Shown: positions 10,076 through 21,751, counted from the first letter of the stretch. The stretch is 64,000 nt of DNA from Henningerozyma blattae CBS 6284 (GCF_000315915.1 NC_020192.1:620001-684000), one strand, 5' to 3'. Numbers and translations: made by a program. Notes: generated from the sequence alone by a model not told the origin.

Positions 10076-10675
10076 TATAAAAAAATATTACAAAGAATAA
10101 CTATTTAGATATAATATCAATGCTAACTGATGAAACTTGGATGAGTCTTCTGGAGATAGTATTGAATTATAAGCTTTATCTACAAGGCATCTTTTTATAG
10201 TAACCTAAGAGACAATATTAATATGCACCAAGAGAGTGTCATAGGTTTTTGCTCGGGTATTATGTAGTGAGGTCCTATCAACAGTATGTTCTCTTGACGT
10301 AGCTGCTGGGTACAGAAACCTAACCGCTGATATCCCAATTATCCTTAATTTTTTTTTTAAAAGAAAACTCACTAAAGAAATCCATAAAATTCATTTACAG
10401 GTTTCTTAAATAAATTTTATAAGATTTTAATGATATGTTTATTAGCTAATGTATCAAAAAAATTTTTATTCCATTAACTATTTTGAAGACATTTTTAAAT
10501 GCTCCGAATAATTTCTTCTGAATGGCCTTCTTTATACCGAGCATTGATCAAAGAATTTAAGTTTAGAAAGCTAGTAGTAGTAATAAAAAAGGGACCTTCA
10601 AATAACCGAAACTAGGATAGAAAATGTCTTAACTAACATTTAAAAAACTTAAAATGAACATTGTGTGTATTAATT

Positions 10676-11914
10676 ATGAGTTATCTTTCTAATTTGCCTA
10701 TTAACCAAGTTACTTTAGCATCTATATATCCTACAATTTTTGAGATTGTCTCCACCCAAGAAGTTGATGACTTATTACCTTCATCCATTCGATATCTTCT
10801 TACAAATTATTGGATATCAAGATACCCATCAAGATTGTCAATAGGTATAAACAATTATTTTGAAGAATGGTTTAATTTGATTATAAAGGGTCTTGTGGAA
10901 TATTACCATATTAAATATTATAATACAACTTTTGTTGACAAGTTTTATGGTTTACAAAGGTTTAATTCAAAGAGTAACCCATTATTAAATGCGCATACGG
11001 CTGCAATAAATAATGTTGAATCTACTTCAGCATGGGCACAGAAATGGCCTTTGGGCCTCCAATTGACTAAAAAACAACGATTAGTGGTTTTTCTGCAGAA
11101 AATTATATTTCCATATCTCAAAAATAAACTAGATCAGCTGTATATTAAGCTAATTGCTAGAAACTCTTTTGGTTCTAGTTTACCTAGGAATGGTGATACT
11201 AGTCAAAATATAATTAATAATTTAAAAAAGAGATTATTCAAAATTTTCCAATTGATATATCCAATCTTAACCAAAATTTTTAATTCGGTGGATATTCTAC
11301 TAAAATTATCCTATTTAACAAAGAGAACGGGTTATTTTTCCTTGTTAGACTATCTATTTAGTATTGAATATACTAGATTGCAATTTCCCTTAGAAAAAGA
11401 AATTGATAGTTATACCTTAAACTTCGACAAGAGTCATAAGCTCAAGAATAGAATGGAGAACCAAAATTACTATAGTGCTTTAGATTATTGGAATTCAAAA
11501 TTGAGTGGTTTACTTGGTATAACTTCCTTCATAGGCTCCCAGATATTCCCATCCTTCATATTTTTGTTAAGGGTGTATCAATGGTGGACAACTGAAAATA
11601 TTTCAGTCAAGATAGAAAAAAGAATCAAGGGGTTTGATAAAGATATACCAAACCCTTCAAGAGTATCTGTAAGTATAAAAGATGAAGGAGAAAAGAGAAG
11701 GGATCGAAGTAAATGTCCAGTCTGTCAAGACACCATCCGGAATCCTTGTATTCTGGAAACTGGCTGTGTAATGTGTTATCCATGCGCAATTAAATATATT
11801 CCAGAACATGAAGGTAAATGTCCGGTAACTGACAGAAAATTATTAGGGTGTATATTTGATAAGCAATCTAGTGAATGGAAAATTGTGAGTGGTATTAGAA
11901 GATTAATGATCTGA
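10676..11914 (+). CDS. PEX12: Peroxin Pex12, RING-type E3 of the peroxisomal import machinery
   Basis: A 412-residue homologue of Pex12, which with Pex2 and Pex10 forms the membrane ubiquitin-ligase that recycles the import receptor Pex5. The N-terminus (SNLP, LYPTIFEI-like, LPSSIRYLL) and the central helical membrane region, including the FIFLLRVYQWWTT segment, match the family. The C-terminal RING-like domain runs from Cys347 (CPVCQDTIRNPC) to about Cys393 and, as is usual for Pex12, has fewer metal ligands than a full RING. The ATG at 10676 gives an N-terminus that aligns with S. cerevisiae; a TTG-led extension (10661) is not needed. A short out-of-frame ATG at 10654 could act as an upstream start. 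Confidence 0.95.
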   Translation: MSYLSNLPINQVTLASIYPTIFEIVSTQEVDDLLPSSIRYLLTNYWISRYPSRLSIGINNYFEEWFNLIIKGLVEYYHIKYYNTTFVDKFYGLQRFNSKSNPLLNAHTAAINNVESTSAWAQKWPLGLQLTKKQRLVVFLQKIIFPYLKNKLDQLYIKLIARNSFGSSLPRNGDTSQNIINNLKKRLFKIFQLIYPILTKIFNSVDILLKLSYLTKRTGYFSLLDYLFSIEYTRLQFPLEKEIDSYTLNFDKSHKLKNRMENQNYYSALDYWNSKLSGLLGITSFIGSQIFPSFIFLLRVYQWWTTENISVKIEKRIKGFDKDIPNPSRVSVSIKDEGEKRRDRSKCPVCQDTIRNPCILETGCVMCYPCAIKYIPEHEGKCPVTDRKLLGCIFDKQSSEWKIVSGIRRLMI

Positions 11915-12506
11915 ATGTTGTTGTTTTTTAAAATGCTCGGTATAAAAGCATCCCATAATACTGATTAATTTGTTAGGCATATTGCAGTTAACTACTCTCT
12001 CTCTAATACTGGTATAACTGGCATTAATTTGTTAATTAACTTATAATTATCATACTCTTCGTAATTTATTCTACAGTAATTTTTTTCAGCATTCTCCCTC
12101 TAAATAACAAAGAAATGTATTGACGAATTTTATTCACTATTGTAATAGATTATTATTTATATCAAAAAGCAGGGCCATTTTTTGAGTGCTGTGATATGTC
12201 TACACGCCTTAAGCGATCCCAGCCGCCTCAATACTGTTTCACTACAATAATTCTATGTTGCAGACTAGTCATAACATTCAAAATCTTTATATTCCAAAGC
12301 ATTAAGTAATATTTTAGCATTAAAATAGAATTCATGTATTTTAATATCAAAGCTAATCGCTCTCACAGAACAGCTTGCATGTAATATTAAAATATATGCA
12401 AATGAGTAAATTCAATATATTAAAATGTTATAATTTTACATAGTCATTAATGTTAGTTAAATAAATAAATATAAATTAATAGTGTAAACTAAAAATTTGG
12501 AAATAC
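11915..12506. other. Convergent intergenic region PEX12 / FBA1
   Basis: About 0.6 kb of AT-rich 3' flanking sequence for both genes. No gene or notable repeat is seen. Confidence 0.5.
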
Positions 12507-13592
12507 TTATAATTGGTTAACAGCGTTGTAAATGTTCAAAGCTTCAGTGATTCTGGCAGACATAGTCTTTTCACCTTCTCTAACCCAGACTCTTGGGTCG
12601 AAGAACTTCTTGTTTGGCTTGTCAGCACCTTCTGGGTTACCGACCATAGACATGATGTAGTCCTTCTTGTTTAAGACGTAGTCTCTGATACCAGTCAAGT
12701 AAGCGTATTGACAGTCAGTATCCAAATTGACCTTAACAACACCGTTGGAGATAGCAGTTTGGAATTCTTGCTTGGTAGAACCGGAACCACCGTGGAAGAC
12801 CAAGTAGACTGGTTTGGAACCAGCTGGTAAACCTAATTCCTTGGAAGCGTAAACTTGGTGTTTAGCCAAGATTTCTGGAGATAAGACAACGTTACCTGGC
12901 TTGTAAACACCGTGAACGTTACCGAAAGCAGCAGCAATGGAGAAGTTTGGAGAGATTGGAGCTAAAGCCTTGTGGACGGAGAAGACAGTTTCAGAGGAAG
13001 TGTACATCTTTTCCTTTTCGACGTGTTCGTTGTTAACACCATCTTCTTCACCACCGGTGATACCGATTTCCATTTCTAACCATTGTTCCATAGCGGCCAT
13101 TCTCTTGAAGTATTTGACACAGGTAGCAATGTTTTCATCATCGGTTTCTTCAGATAAATCCAACATGTGGGAGGAGAATAATGGTTCACCGTGAGCCTTG
13201 AAGTAAGCTTCATCAGCTTCTAACATACCATCAAACCATGGCAACAATTTCTTAGCACAGTGGTCAGAGTGTAAGATAACTGGGATACCGTAAGCTGGAG
13301 CAATGGATCTAATGTAGTGAGCGGCAGCAATGGAACCTTTGATGGAAGCGTTTTGACCTTCGTTAGAGACACCCTTACCAGCGAAGTAAGCGGCACCACC
13401 GTTGGAGGTTTGTAAAATAATTGGGGACTTGTTGTCTCTGGCAGCTTCTAAAGCAGCAACGACAGTAGAAGAAGAGGTGACGTTAATGGCTGGGATAGCA
13501 CACTTGTGTTCCTTACAGTAGTCGAACAAAGCTCTAACATCATCACCGACGATAACACCGGTTTTTCTCTTTAAGACAGCTTCAATACCCAT
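12507..13592 (-). CDS. FBA1: Class II fructose-bisphosphate aldolase
   Basis: A 361-residue class II, zinc-dependent aldolase that cleaves fructose 1,6-bisphosphate to dihydroxyacetone phosphate and glyceraldehyde 3-phosphate in glycolysis. Length is near the yeast protein (359). Seen: the LHSDHCAKK loop with zinc-binding and catalytic residues, the ITGGEEDGV segment, HGVYKPGN with a metal-binding His, and FHGGSGSTKQEF with a further His and the phosphate-binding loop. Codons are strongly biased (GGT, AAG, GCT, TTG, AGA), unlike most neighbours, as expected for one of the most expressed yeast genes. MPE1 lies upstream on the same strand, as in S. cerevisiae. Confidence 0.98.
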   Translation of the reverse strand: MGIEAVLKRKTGVIVGDDVRALFDYCKEHKCAIPAINVTSSSTVVAALEAARDNKSPIILQTSNGGAAYFAGKGVSNEGQNASIKGSIAAAHYIRSIAPAYGIPVILHSDHCAKKLLPWFDGMLEADEAYFKAHGEPLFSSHMLDLSEETDDENIATCVKYFKRMAAMEQWLEMEIGITGGEEDGVNNEHVEKEKMYTSSETVFSVHKALAPISPNFSIAAAFGNVHGVYKPGNVVLSPEILAKHQVYASKELGLPAGSKPVYLVFHGGSGSTKQEFQTAISNGVVKVNLDTDCQYAYLTGIRDYVLNKKDYIMSMVGNPEGADKPNKKFFDPRVWVREGEKTMSARITEALNIYNAVNQL

Positions 13593-15309
13593 TTTTAATA
13601 CAATTTTTTGTGTGTGGTTCTCTTACAAAAAAGAATTAGAAGAAAAAGAAGTTTAATTATTAATTTAAAATATTGAAATAAAACCTTCCACTTATATAAA
13701 AGTCATTACTGTAAAACACAGTGGGCAACATTCTATTGAAAAATTTTGCGACAAAGTGAATGTCTTATGTCAAAGCCAAAAGTGGAAATCTGATCCAGTT
13801 CATATGAACTACTACTCAGATGACAATTACTATTACTACCATCAAACATTGCTACTAGTGAAGGCGGAGTCCAACAATAGATAATCAACTGCTACGAGTA
13901 TCGTTACTGCACTTTTGAAACGCTTTGCAGGACATTGTCAAAGCATGATGCACACATATTACGACCACTGGGATAGATTTGTCTCATATTAACTTTCACT
14001 TTTTTCTTTTTGACTTGCAGGTATTCTTAGAAGTCACATAGTATGTAGGACAAATATGCACCATCTCTCGTATCAATATGTACCGTATGATAGAAATATA
14101 TTATTTCTAGATTATGGCAATAGCTGAAGCCCGTGGAACAATTTCTCGAATTTTTTCGAAGAATAAAGCGTAGGAAACAAGTTACAGTAGTTTTAGAAAT
14201 TCGAATATAGCCTGTTAGAAGGGCCCTGGATGGTCTGATACAATGTCCATAACAATGAATAATTCTAAAATGTAAAAATTAAGAGAAAAGAAAAGAGAAA
14301 AACAGAAATAGTTGAATGGCCTATAACTGAATACAGAAGCTCCACCAAAAAAATTTACTTCTTCTGAATTGCTAAATATTGGTGTTCGAGTTAATTATTT
14401 TCTGTATTAGATCTAAACTTTTCAAATCTCTACTGAGATATTTTTCAGCTTCGTGTCTTACCAAATACAGTAATCCCATTCTCTGCAATTATAAACGGAA
14501 AAACAGGAAGCGTAAATTTTCAGTCTCGTGGTAAATGATGTTGGACTGAAAATAATGGTTGTCATAGCATCCTGAATAAAAATAGTCGGGAATACCAAAT
14601 TATTTTTAGGGATAATCATCTCATTTGTAATTAACCCTTAATTAATACAAAGGTAAGCATAGTTGGACTTCAAGTTAGTCATGATTTCCATATGTACACT
14701 AACTTCTTAATACCTAATAATGGCCGGTTAAACGGCTAGTTTAAGGATTTATTATTCCAAATGTTCATTATGATATTAAGGGCTTATATATGCATTGATT
14801 TTTTTTTGAAGACTCAGGCAACCCCTTATTTCAACTTGCTGGGTATTAGTTTGATTATTGTAGAATAGAAACAAATAATAGGTTCATATACTGGCAGTTA
14901 GGTTCGCTATCTGTAACCAAGTATATATTTAGCAATAACTATATTGAATAGGAGATATGATCGTGATGTTATCTATTTACAAGAATAACTTATATCTTGG
15001 TAAATAAATTGAAATTTTTCTTGAATAGGTGAATCGAGGATATTGGATTAGACAAGATTAAAGTTTCTGATATTTTGTTTTTCGTATTGGGTAATATTTT
15101 ATAAAAATTGTACATTATTATTTTTTTATATCTCTAAAAGTCCATAGAAGACTAATAAATATAAATATTTTTCAAAAACTTGTTTTTAAAAAACATATTA
15201 CAAATACTAGTTTTCTTCCTCTATTAAAGTAACTACAATCATATGAAAAAGAAAATGCAAATTAAAAAACTATTTATTCATTTAAAACAACGAAATCTAT
15301 TGTTTAAAT
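13593..15309. other. FBA1 upstream / MPE1 downstream region
   Basis: A 1.7-kb spacer, long for a yeast. It holds the FBA1 TATA box and, near 14141-14162, paired TTC/GAA triplets resembling a heat-shock element. No open frame with coding character is seen. Confidence 0.5.
13692..13701 (-). promoter_or_regulatory. FBA1 TATA box
   Basis: TTTATATAAG on the minus strand, about 100 bp before the FBA1 start, a typical position for a strong yeast promoter. A GGAAG (Gcr1-type CTTCC) lies just downstream of it at 13685-13689. Confidence 0.6.
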
Positions 15310-16800
15310 TTAATCACTCTTAGGAGGATTTGATGGATGATTATTCATGATAGCGGGATTACTAGCATTCTGATTATTATTGTTGTTTAAATTTGGTGGC
15401 ATCATATGTGGCATGAAAGGCATGAAAGGCATTGGGAAAGGTGGCATGGCAAAGGGAGGTGGTATAGGCATAGGGGGTATCGGGAGATTGCTATTGCCTT
15501 TGTTAATATTAGTCATTGTATTTTCATCAGCACCACCGTCGCCTAACTTTCTTTTCTTAGTTGCTGGATCACTATTATCTCCATTTTCTGTTTTATTTAA
15601 TTCACCAGCAGTATTATTATCGGAACTTTGAACAACATTATTGGCCACGGTATTACCATTAATATTTTCACCATTACTTTTATCATTTTCGTGAGATTTG
15701 ATGAATTCTTTTACTTTTTCTTCAATTTCTTTATCTTCAATTAAGGAATCTAATAAAATATCTTCTGTTTTACATTCAGGACAAACAAAGTCTGTCTCCA
15801 GTAGTACATCCTCAATTGCATTTTTGGAAAATAACTTATTACAACATTTCGTTGTTCTAACTGGATTATTTAGTAACCCACCAGTTATAGGACACTTTAG
15901 TTCACCGGGCAAATCATTATAGTAGTTCTTGTTAAAGATATTATTATTACTAGTTATTAATCTATTTTGTTGTTTTCTTTGATAATCTTCCCAAGATTTT
16001 TCATCGGCAATTTGTACCACAAATTCACCATCTTCTGTTATCATAATTTTTCGTTGATTCATTTCCTCAGGAGTAATCTTATCAGGATCAATTTTGACAG
16101 TTTTTAAGAATTTTTTTGGGATACCCGTTGTTCTTCTAATTCTCTTACCTTCAAAAGTAGGATCTGTATTGGTAGGACAATTCTTGATCCAATGATCTCT
16201 GGCACCACATCTGTAGCACATATAACCTGGTGGGGGCGGACCTTCATTTTCTTGATGCTGGTTATTATGATTGCTTTTGAAAAATACAGGAGTAGCTTCC
16301 GCCATTTCTTGTTGAGTATGTTCCCATTGCGATTGCTGATTAGCAAACATATTAGCAATTCTCTCTTCTTCTGACATCTTCGTTGTATCTTTCATAGAAA
16401 GATTTCCTGATCCCATTGAAGTAGACATATCCAATGCATTCGTTTTTTTTTGGAATACTCTTGGCCTACCAGATACATATCTAGTAGCATTACCCACCGA
16501 AAGAGCGGTCGAATTTGGACCTAAAGAGCCTAATTTTTTACCATGAAGTGACATAGATTTAATAGCAGGTAATCTTTTAACTACTACACTAGAAGAACGA
16601 GGGATAACAAATGTGTCATCATCTAGTTCTTCTTCTGTATCTGGATGAAATAACCTCAGTTGAAAATCTGTACCATCTCCAAGCTTATTATCTTGAATAA
16701 TTTCTCGTTTTAAATCAAATACTGTAAGACCGGTCCCATCGAAGAGCACTCTAGAAGTATCCTTTTGTGATCTAAATCTATAGAAGATAGTACTACTCAT
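15310..16800 (-). CDS. MPE1: Mpe1, cleavage and polyadenylation factor subunit
   Basis: A 496-residue homologue of Mpe1, the RBBP6-like subunit of the cleavage and polyadenylation factor that acts in pre-mRNA 3' end formation in the nucleus. Domains in order: N-terminal ubiquitin-like DWNN domain (about residues 4-78), a CCHC zinc knuckle (CYRCGARDHWIKNC, around residue 195), a RING/U-box-like domain (CPITGGLLNNPV ... CPEC, about 300-345), an Asn/Ser-rich linker, and a proline-methionine-rich tail (about 440-480). This order is the family signature. It is divergent with TOA2, as in S. cerevisiae. Confidence 0.96.
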   Translation of the reverse strand: MSSTIFYRFRSQKDTSRVLFDGTGLTVFDLKREIIQDNKLGDGTDFQLRLFHPDTEEELDDDTFVIPRSSSVVVKRLPAIKSMSLHGKKLGSLGPNSTALSVGNATRYVSGRPRVFQKKTNALDMSTSMGSGNLSMKDTTKMSEEERIANMFANQQSQWEHTQQEMAEATPVFFKSNHNNQHQENEGPPPPGYMCYRCGARDHWIKNCPTNTDPTFEGKRIRRTTGIPKKFLKTVKIDPDKITPEEMNQRKIMITEDGEFVVQIADEKSWEDYQRKQQNRLITSNNNIFNKNYYNDLPGELKCPITGGLLNNPVRTTKCCNKLFSKNAIEDVLLETDFVCPECKTEDILLDSLIEDKEIEEKVKEFIKSHENDKSNGENINGNTVANNVVQSSDNNTAGELNKTENGDNSDPATKKRKLGDGGADENTMTNINKGNSNLPIPPMPIPPPFAMPPFPMPFMPFMPHMMPPNLNNNNNQNASNPAIMNNHPSNPPKSD

Positions 16801-17191
16801 GATATTCCAGTATTGTAGTTAACTAATACTAACAAACAGGGATACTGTAAGTTAAAGAAATTAACTTTATTCAATCTTTTTTTTTTATATATTTTTTATA
16901 ATGTAATTTTTCAATTTATTACTTTTATAATTTAAAGGAATTCCGAGAAATACTTATTTTTTAAAAAAAGCCTTTAAATTGATATTTTAAAAAACTAAAT
17001 ATTCGGTAAGATTATTATTAATCAGGATACAAGATATATCGAGAAAGATACAAGGAACTGATCATCTATTCAGCTCCTTATTAATATTTCCATTTTTACT
17101 AGAATAATTTGGAATTTTTATTCATTACTGACATTTCGTGTCTCATCAAATCACACGCACTTTATTATTAATATTAACAGAATTAACAGAA
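16801..17191. other. Divergent promoter region MPE1 / TOA2
   Basis: A 391-bp shared upstream region, AT-rich with T tracts. No specific factor site is called. Confidence 0.5.
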
Positions 17192-17536
17192 ATGGCAGCT
17201 CCTGGATATTATGAATTATATAGAAGAAGTACGTTGGGGAATTGTCTGGTAGATGCACTAGATACATTAATTAGCGATGGTAGAATGGAGGCATCACTAG
17301 CAATGAGAGTTTTAGAAGCCTTTGATCGTGTGGCTGCCGAATCTCTTCGAGACAGAGCCCAAGCTCGTCTTGCGGTCAAAGGTAATCTAGATACATATGG
17401 ATTTTGTGATGATGTCTGGACTTTTATTGTAAAAGACTGCCAGGTTACTGTCGATAATCCATCAGGAGATACACAACAAACTTTACCTGTTGATAAGTTA
17501 AGAATCGTTGCCTGTAATGCCAAGAAAAGTGAGTAA
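17192..17536 (+). CDS. TOA2: TFIIA small subunit Toa2
   Basis: A 114-residue homologue of the small (gamma) subunit of TFIIA, which stabilises TBP on the TATA box in RNA polymerase II initiation. The whole chain aligns: GYYELYRRSTLGN at the start (helical domain), SLAMRVLEAFD, then the beta-barrel part with GNLDTYGFCDDVWTFIVKDC and KLRIVACNAKKSE at the end. The ATG at 17192 gives MAAPGYYELYRR, matching the yeast MAVPGYYELYRR; a GTG-led extension to 17138 is rejected. In S. cerevisiae the gene likewise lies between MPE1 and NUP120. Confidence 0.97.
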   Translation: MAAPGYYELYRRSTLGNCLVDALDTLISDGRMEASLAMRVLEAFDRVAAESLRDRAQARLAVKGNLDTYGFCDDVWTFIVKDCQVTVDNPSGDTQQTLPVDKLRIVACNAKKSE

Positions 17537-17857
17537 GTTAATATATGTATCATTTATATTCTACATTATTTACAGTTGACACGTAGGGCTCTGAATGATG
17601 TTTTTCTTTTTTCATTAAACAGCCTTATTTATATATATCTAGTTATTCATATCAGTATACTTTTTCTCTTTTTTTTTTATTTTATTATTATAAGTTAAAT
17701 ATAAGAGTAGATGTTGAGGAACATGCATATTTTGACTGATAGTTATTTACTTTTACCTATCTGTTAATTTCTCCTTTCTATTTTTACTTTTATTTATTAA
17801 TTTTACCTTATTTTTTTTTTTTAATTTAATATACATAAGTTCATGACAAATATAGAA
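17537..17857. other. Convergent region TOA2 / NUP120
   Basis: About 320 bp of T-rich sequence with poly-T runs, presumably the two 3' untranslated regions. No gene is seen. Confidence 0.5.
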
Positions 17858-20800
17858 TTAAATCTTATTTATAGCCGAAGAAATATCTTGATATGTTATA
17901 ATTTCACCTTCTGAATTTAATAGCCATTTATCATCTTCATGATCAAATGTATTCAAGATATTGCTTACAATTAATAAACATTTCTTCTGTAACAAAATAT
18001 CATTGTTAAGCTGACTAGCAAACTCCATTAATATCTCAGCAGCACTTCTTTCTCTATTATTTACTATACGCAGACAGTATATTTTTTTATATTTAGACCA
18101 TAACTTCTCTACTGGGTAATGCTGTTGTAGAGAATTAGAGTCTATACTAGAAATTAAAATACTATCAACAATTTCATAATCTTCCAAAGGTAAATACAAC
18201 CCATCATTATTATGGCCCCTACACAGTTTTAGCAATGTGGAAAAAAAATCTGGGTAATTTAGTAACAAGGTCTTATAATAAGATGATCTTATTTCAGTAT
18301 TCAAATATTCCGAACTAGATTTTAGTACTTCAATAATTTCAACATTTAGATTGAACTTCATCAAAATATCCAAATATTGCTTATATTGTAATTGTTTAAA
18401 GTTCAATGGTTCATCAATTTCAATAGAAGTCATAGAAATTCCAATAGATTCCTTAATGCATTTTAGACCAAACTCAAATTGATTAACTTGTGTGAATAAA
18501 CAAGATAATTCATACATATATTTTGATTGATAATTTTCTTCACTAAATGATTCAATTAGAGGTTTCCAAGTGCTGGTAAATTCATTTTCTGATAAGTTCC
18601 TTAAACATTCAGGTAATATATCTTTTAATTTTCGAACATCTTTAAATTCAGTAAATTTAAAGAATGATTTTTCATATTTATCACCGCATTGGAATTCATT
18701 CATTCCAATTAATAAGTTGTCTACTAAATTATTATCATTGGAAAATGGGATGATTATAGTTTCTAATAACTCATTAATAATGATATAATCATTATGCTCA
18801 CTATTGGTACATAAGACATAGGCTTCAAAAAACTTCATTATGAATGGGTTAAACGTTTTTGGGTAGTTTATTATGCTATTATTAATGATCACTTCTAAAT
18901 AATAGAACAATTCACCATATGAACTAATTTTAATCCCCTTACCATATTTGCTGGTAATCTGGAATACTTCATCGATTAATAATCCCTTGTTTATTTCATA
19001 CAATCTCATAAAAATCTTTTGTTTACTATATATTTGGATCAATTTCTCAATTTGCTTTAATAAATATTCTTCAGAAAACTCTAGAAATGTGAAGGTAATT
19101 AATATTTGTAAAATAAATGCATTTTGAATATTAATCAATTGATTTAAGCTTTCCACGATAATACTTTTGCTGAAATCATCTGGAATTATGCTATCAATTA
19201 ACATATGATTTTCGGAATCAATACTTGAGGATAATTGCCTGTTCAATGGAATCAAATAATTACCAATTAAATTGTTTAAAACCTCTACGATATTATCAAA
19301 TGTTTCAAGCTCATTAAACAAAAGTTGTAAGTTACCAAGTTCGAATTTTCCTTCTAATTGTTCTTTAAATATTTTAGTCATTTCAGTTGTAACATCATTG
19401 GCGCTTGAATTTTGTTTGAATTTATTTTTAGAAGATAATTCTATGAACTCTTCTGATATTTTTGGTAAAATACCACTTGGTAAAGTTTTTACAAAACCAT
19501 TAATTACTCTTAGATATCGGCTAATTTCATTTTCATTACCAGTTTTATTGTAGATATTGTAGTACATATTTTCTAATGACACATTTATTTTATATATACC
19601 ATAGTTCCATTTTCTTGCAGTATTAATTAAAATAATGTCATCTTGGTAGATAGTCAATGAAGTACCTTCATCACAGCTTACTTTTAAATCCTTTAAAATT
19701 GTAGCCAAATTAGCGAAGTATTCTCTTTGTTTATCAAGGTTATTATCATCATTTGTAATATTATTTGCGCTTAGAAAATTTTCTGCATACTCCACAATTT
19801 CATCTGAATAATATTTTTTTAACTTTTCAACTGGGTTATAAATTTTTTCACTACTATTTCGTTTATTTGAATTTTGATTTGCGATAAAAGTTTCAATTTC
19901 TAGATCATTAATGGTTTTATTTATACTTTCAATCCATTCATAGTTTTTAAAATTAGTATTATTTATACTTAATATTTGCAATTTATTCAAATTACCACTC
20001 TTCCACAATATAACTAAGTTTAAAAAACTTTCATCCGAATCATGATTCAACTCTAATGTATTATTTAATTGAATATCAATTAATGACCAAATTGAAGTGG
20101 TCGATAATTTTGCCGGAATAATATTTTTAGATTCAAAAGTCAAGGAGAGTGGGGAATTTATCTCACTGTTTACCTCTAGTTTACCAATTTGAAAAACACC
20201 ATTCGCAAATGGCAAAAAGATGATTAAAATATCTTGGTAGTTAATTAAATATTTGCCAATATTTTCAAATGATCTTGTTGGAATTGAATCAGTTAAATTA
20301 TTGCCTTGTGAAAGATCATATTGATTAAGTAAAGTAAATTTTTCCAAATCCCATATCTTTAATTGGCAGCCTTTTGTTAGAATAAGTAAAATTTTGTCTT
20401 GATAAATTAAACAACTAACAGCTCTGTTCAATTCAGAATCAGTTTTCTTTCTTGAAAAATAATTTGTTAAGCTTTTAAGATAAGAGTTATCATTAAATAA
20501 AAAGCATTCCATTTCCAAGTTATTAGTCCATTTTAAATTTAAAAGACCACCATCTTCAAATACAATTAAAAATTGATTTCCCAATATGGAATGCATTAAA
20601 TTTGGAATACGAATTGTAAAGTCATAAGGCTTTAAAAGTTTAAAATAATTATTTAGATTTAATGAGTTGTCATTTTTGTTTAAGATATATTCAATTGGTA
20701 ATTCAATAAACAAGAATTGACCATTTTTTAAAATAATGCTCACTGTTAGCATGCTTGATGTAATGTCTTCTTTAAAGTTTATTGTATGCTGTCTATTAAT

Positions 20801-21184
20801 AGATTTGGATGGCAGGAATATATTGATTGTTTTCCCTAATCGAGGGTCTGATAATGGAGATATAGTTATTGTACTAAAATCATGAGATAACTGATATGAA
20901 ATATATTGACCATTGATTAAGCTAATTATGTTTGAATAATCACATAGATAATTTTCATTAAAGTCATGAGAAATTGTATTAGACGTACATTTACTAATCG
21001 GATTGGATATAGATTCCTCTAATTCTAAATCCAAATCTATATCATCTTCATTTTCAATGCCATCCGTATATGTAAAACTATTGTTATCTGAATTGTGATT
21101 TAAGTGAAGATTAATTATATTTTCCTCCTTGGATGGATAATGAAATTGATCTAAATTGACATCCAATTTAGACAATAATGACAT
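17858..21184 (-). CDS. NUP120: Nucleoporin Nup120 of the Y complex
   Basis: A 1108-residue homologue of Nup120 (1037 in S. cerevisiae), a scaffold subunit of the Nup84/Y complex in the nuclear pore. The N-terminal half is beta-strand-rich as in the Nup120/Nup160 beta-propeller (about residues 60-420); the rest is alpha-helical solenoid. I recognise it by size, fold outline and exact synteny (MPE1-TOA2-NUP120-TMA19, with FAR8 inserted). An acidic stretch (about 40-58) precedes the propeller. The protein is rich in Asn and Ile, in line with the AT-rich genome. Motif-level proof is weak because the family is poorly conserved. Confidence 0.88.
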   Translation of the reverse strand: MSLLSKLDVNLDQFHYPSKEENIINLHLNHNSDNNSFTYTDGIENEDDIDLDLELEESISNPISKCTSNTISHDFNENYLCDYSNIISLINGQYISYQLSHDFSTITISPLSDPRLGKTINIFLPSKSINRQHTINFKEDITSSMLTVSIILKNGQFLFIELPIEYILNKNDNSLNLNNYFKLLKPYDFTIRIPNLMHSILGNQFLIVFEDGGLLNLKWTNNLEMECFLFNDNSYLKSLTNYFSRKKTDSELNRAVSCLIYQDKILLILTKGCQLKIWDLEKFTLLNQYDLSQGNNLTDSIPTRSFENIGKYLINYQDILIIFLPFANGVFQIGKLEVNSEINSPLSLTFESKNIIPAKLSTTSIWSLIDIQLNNTLELNHDSDESFLNLVILWKSGNLNKLQILSINNTNFKNYEWIESINKTINDLEIETFIANQNSNKRNSSEKIYNPVEKLKKYYSDEIVEYAENFLSANNITNDDNNLDKQREYFANLATILKDLKVSCDEGTSLTIYQDDIILINTARKWNYGIYKINVSLENMYYNIYNKTGNENEISRYLRVINGFVKTLPSGILPKISEEFIELSSKNKFKQNSSANDVTTEMTKIFKEQLEGKFELGNLQLLFNELETFDNIVEVLNNLIGNYLIPLNRQLSSSIDSENHMLIDSIIPDDFSKSIIVESLNQLINIQNAFILQILITFTFLEFSEEYLLKQIEKLIQIYSKQKIFMRLYEINKGLLIDEVFQITSKYGKGIKISSYGELFYYLEVIINNSIINYPKTFNPFIMKFFEAYVLCTNSEHNDYIIINELLETIIIPFSNDNNLVDNLLIGMNEFQCGDKYEKSFFKFTEFKDVRKLKDILPECLRNLSENEFTSTWKPLIESFSEENYQSKYMYELSCLFTQVNQFEFGLKCIKESIGISMTSIEIDEPLNFKQLQYKQYLDILMKFNLNVEIIEVLKSSSEYLNTEIRSSYYKTLLLNYPDFFSTLLKLCRGHNNDGLYLPLEDYEIVDSILISSIDSNSLQQHYPVEKLWSKYKKIYCLRIVNNRERSAAEILMEFASQLNNDILLQKKCLLIVSNILNTFDHEDDKWLLNSEGEIITYQDISSAINKI

Positions 21185-21751
21185 TATAGATGCGTAATTT
21201 CACAGTATTATATTTAATTATGTATTCTAACTCTGTATGACAATGACGTTTTGTGAAAAGCTAGTCATTCTTCTCATCTGTATACATTTTTCTACTTTCG
21301 CTTCTTGTCTTTAAAATGCTAAAATCTGAATCTAAGAAAAAAAAAAAAAATAATTGAAACAGCTTCAAGAAAATATAAGGTTCACGTGACATAGGTCTCA
21401 ATTCCATAAGATATATTGTACAATTTTCTGATTTTATTAGCAAAATTTACAATAGGTTATACATACTTATTTAATAATTTTTAATATTAATTTTTCATTT
21501 TTGTAATTTTTTTCTTATTTCGTCTATTTTATATCATTTTACATATACATATTTTTAAAAAGAATTGAGACGCTAAAAATATGTTTGGTAAATTACAGAA
21601 TAATCTCGACTTTTTACTTTTTAATCCAAGTATATGTAGTTAATTATATCTTATATTAATATTATACATTTACATGATGCAGTAAAGGACTACTTGATAC
21701 AGAAAGAAAAAGAAAAAAAAAAGGAGAATTATAGAGAGAGAGCTAATATCC
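21185..21751. other. Intergenic region NUP120-FAR8
   Basis: Holds the NUP120 promoter side. A TCACGTGA E-box (about 21383-21390) lies about 200 bp upstream of NUP120 and could bind Cbf1-type factors. No gene is seen. Confidence 0.5.

Noticed and set aside
14141..14162. Heat-shock-element-like TTC/GAA array upstream of FBA1
   Set aside because: Spacing between triplets is irregular and it lies about 550 bp from the gene; too weak to call.
15380..16374. Several frames inside MPE1
   Set aside because: Shadows of the MPE1 reading frame, with no independent motif.
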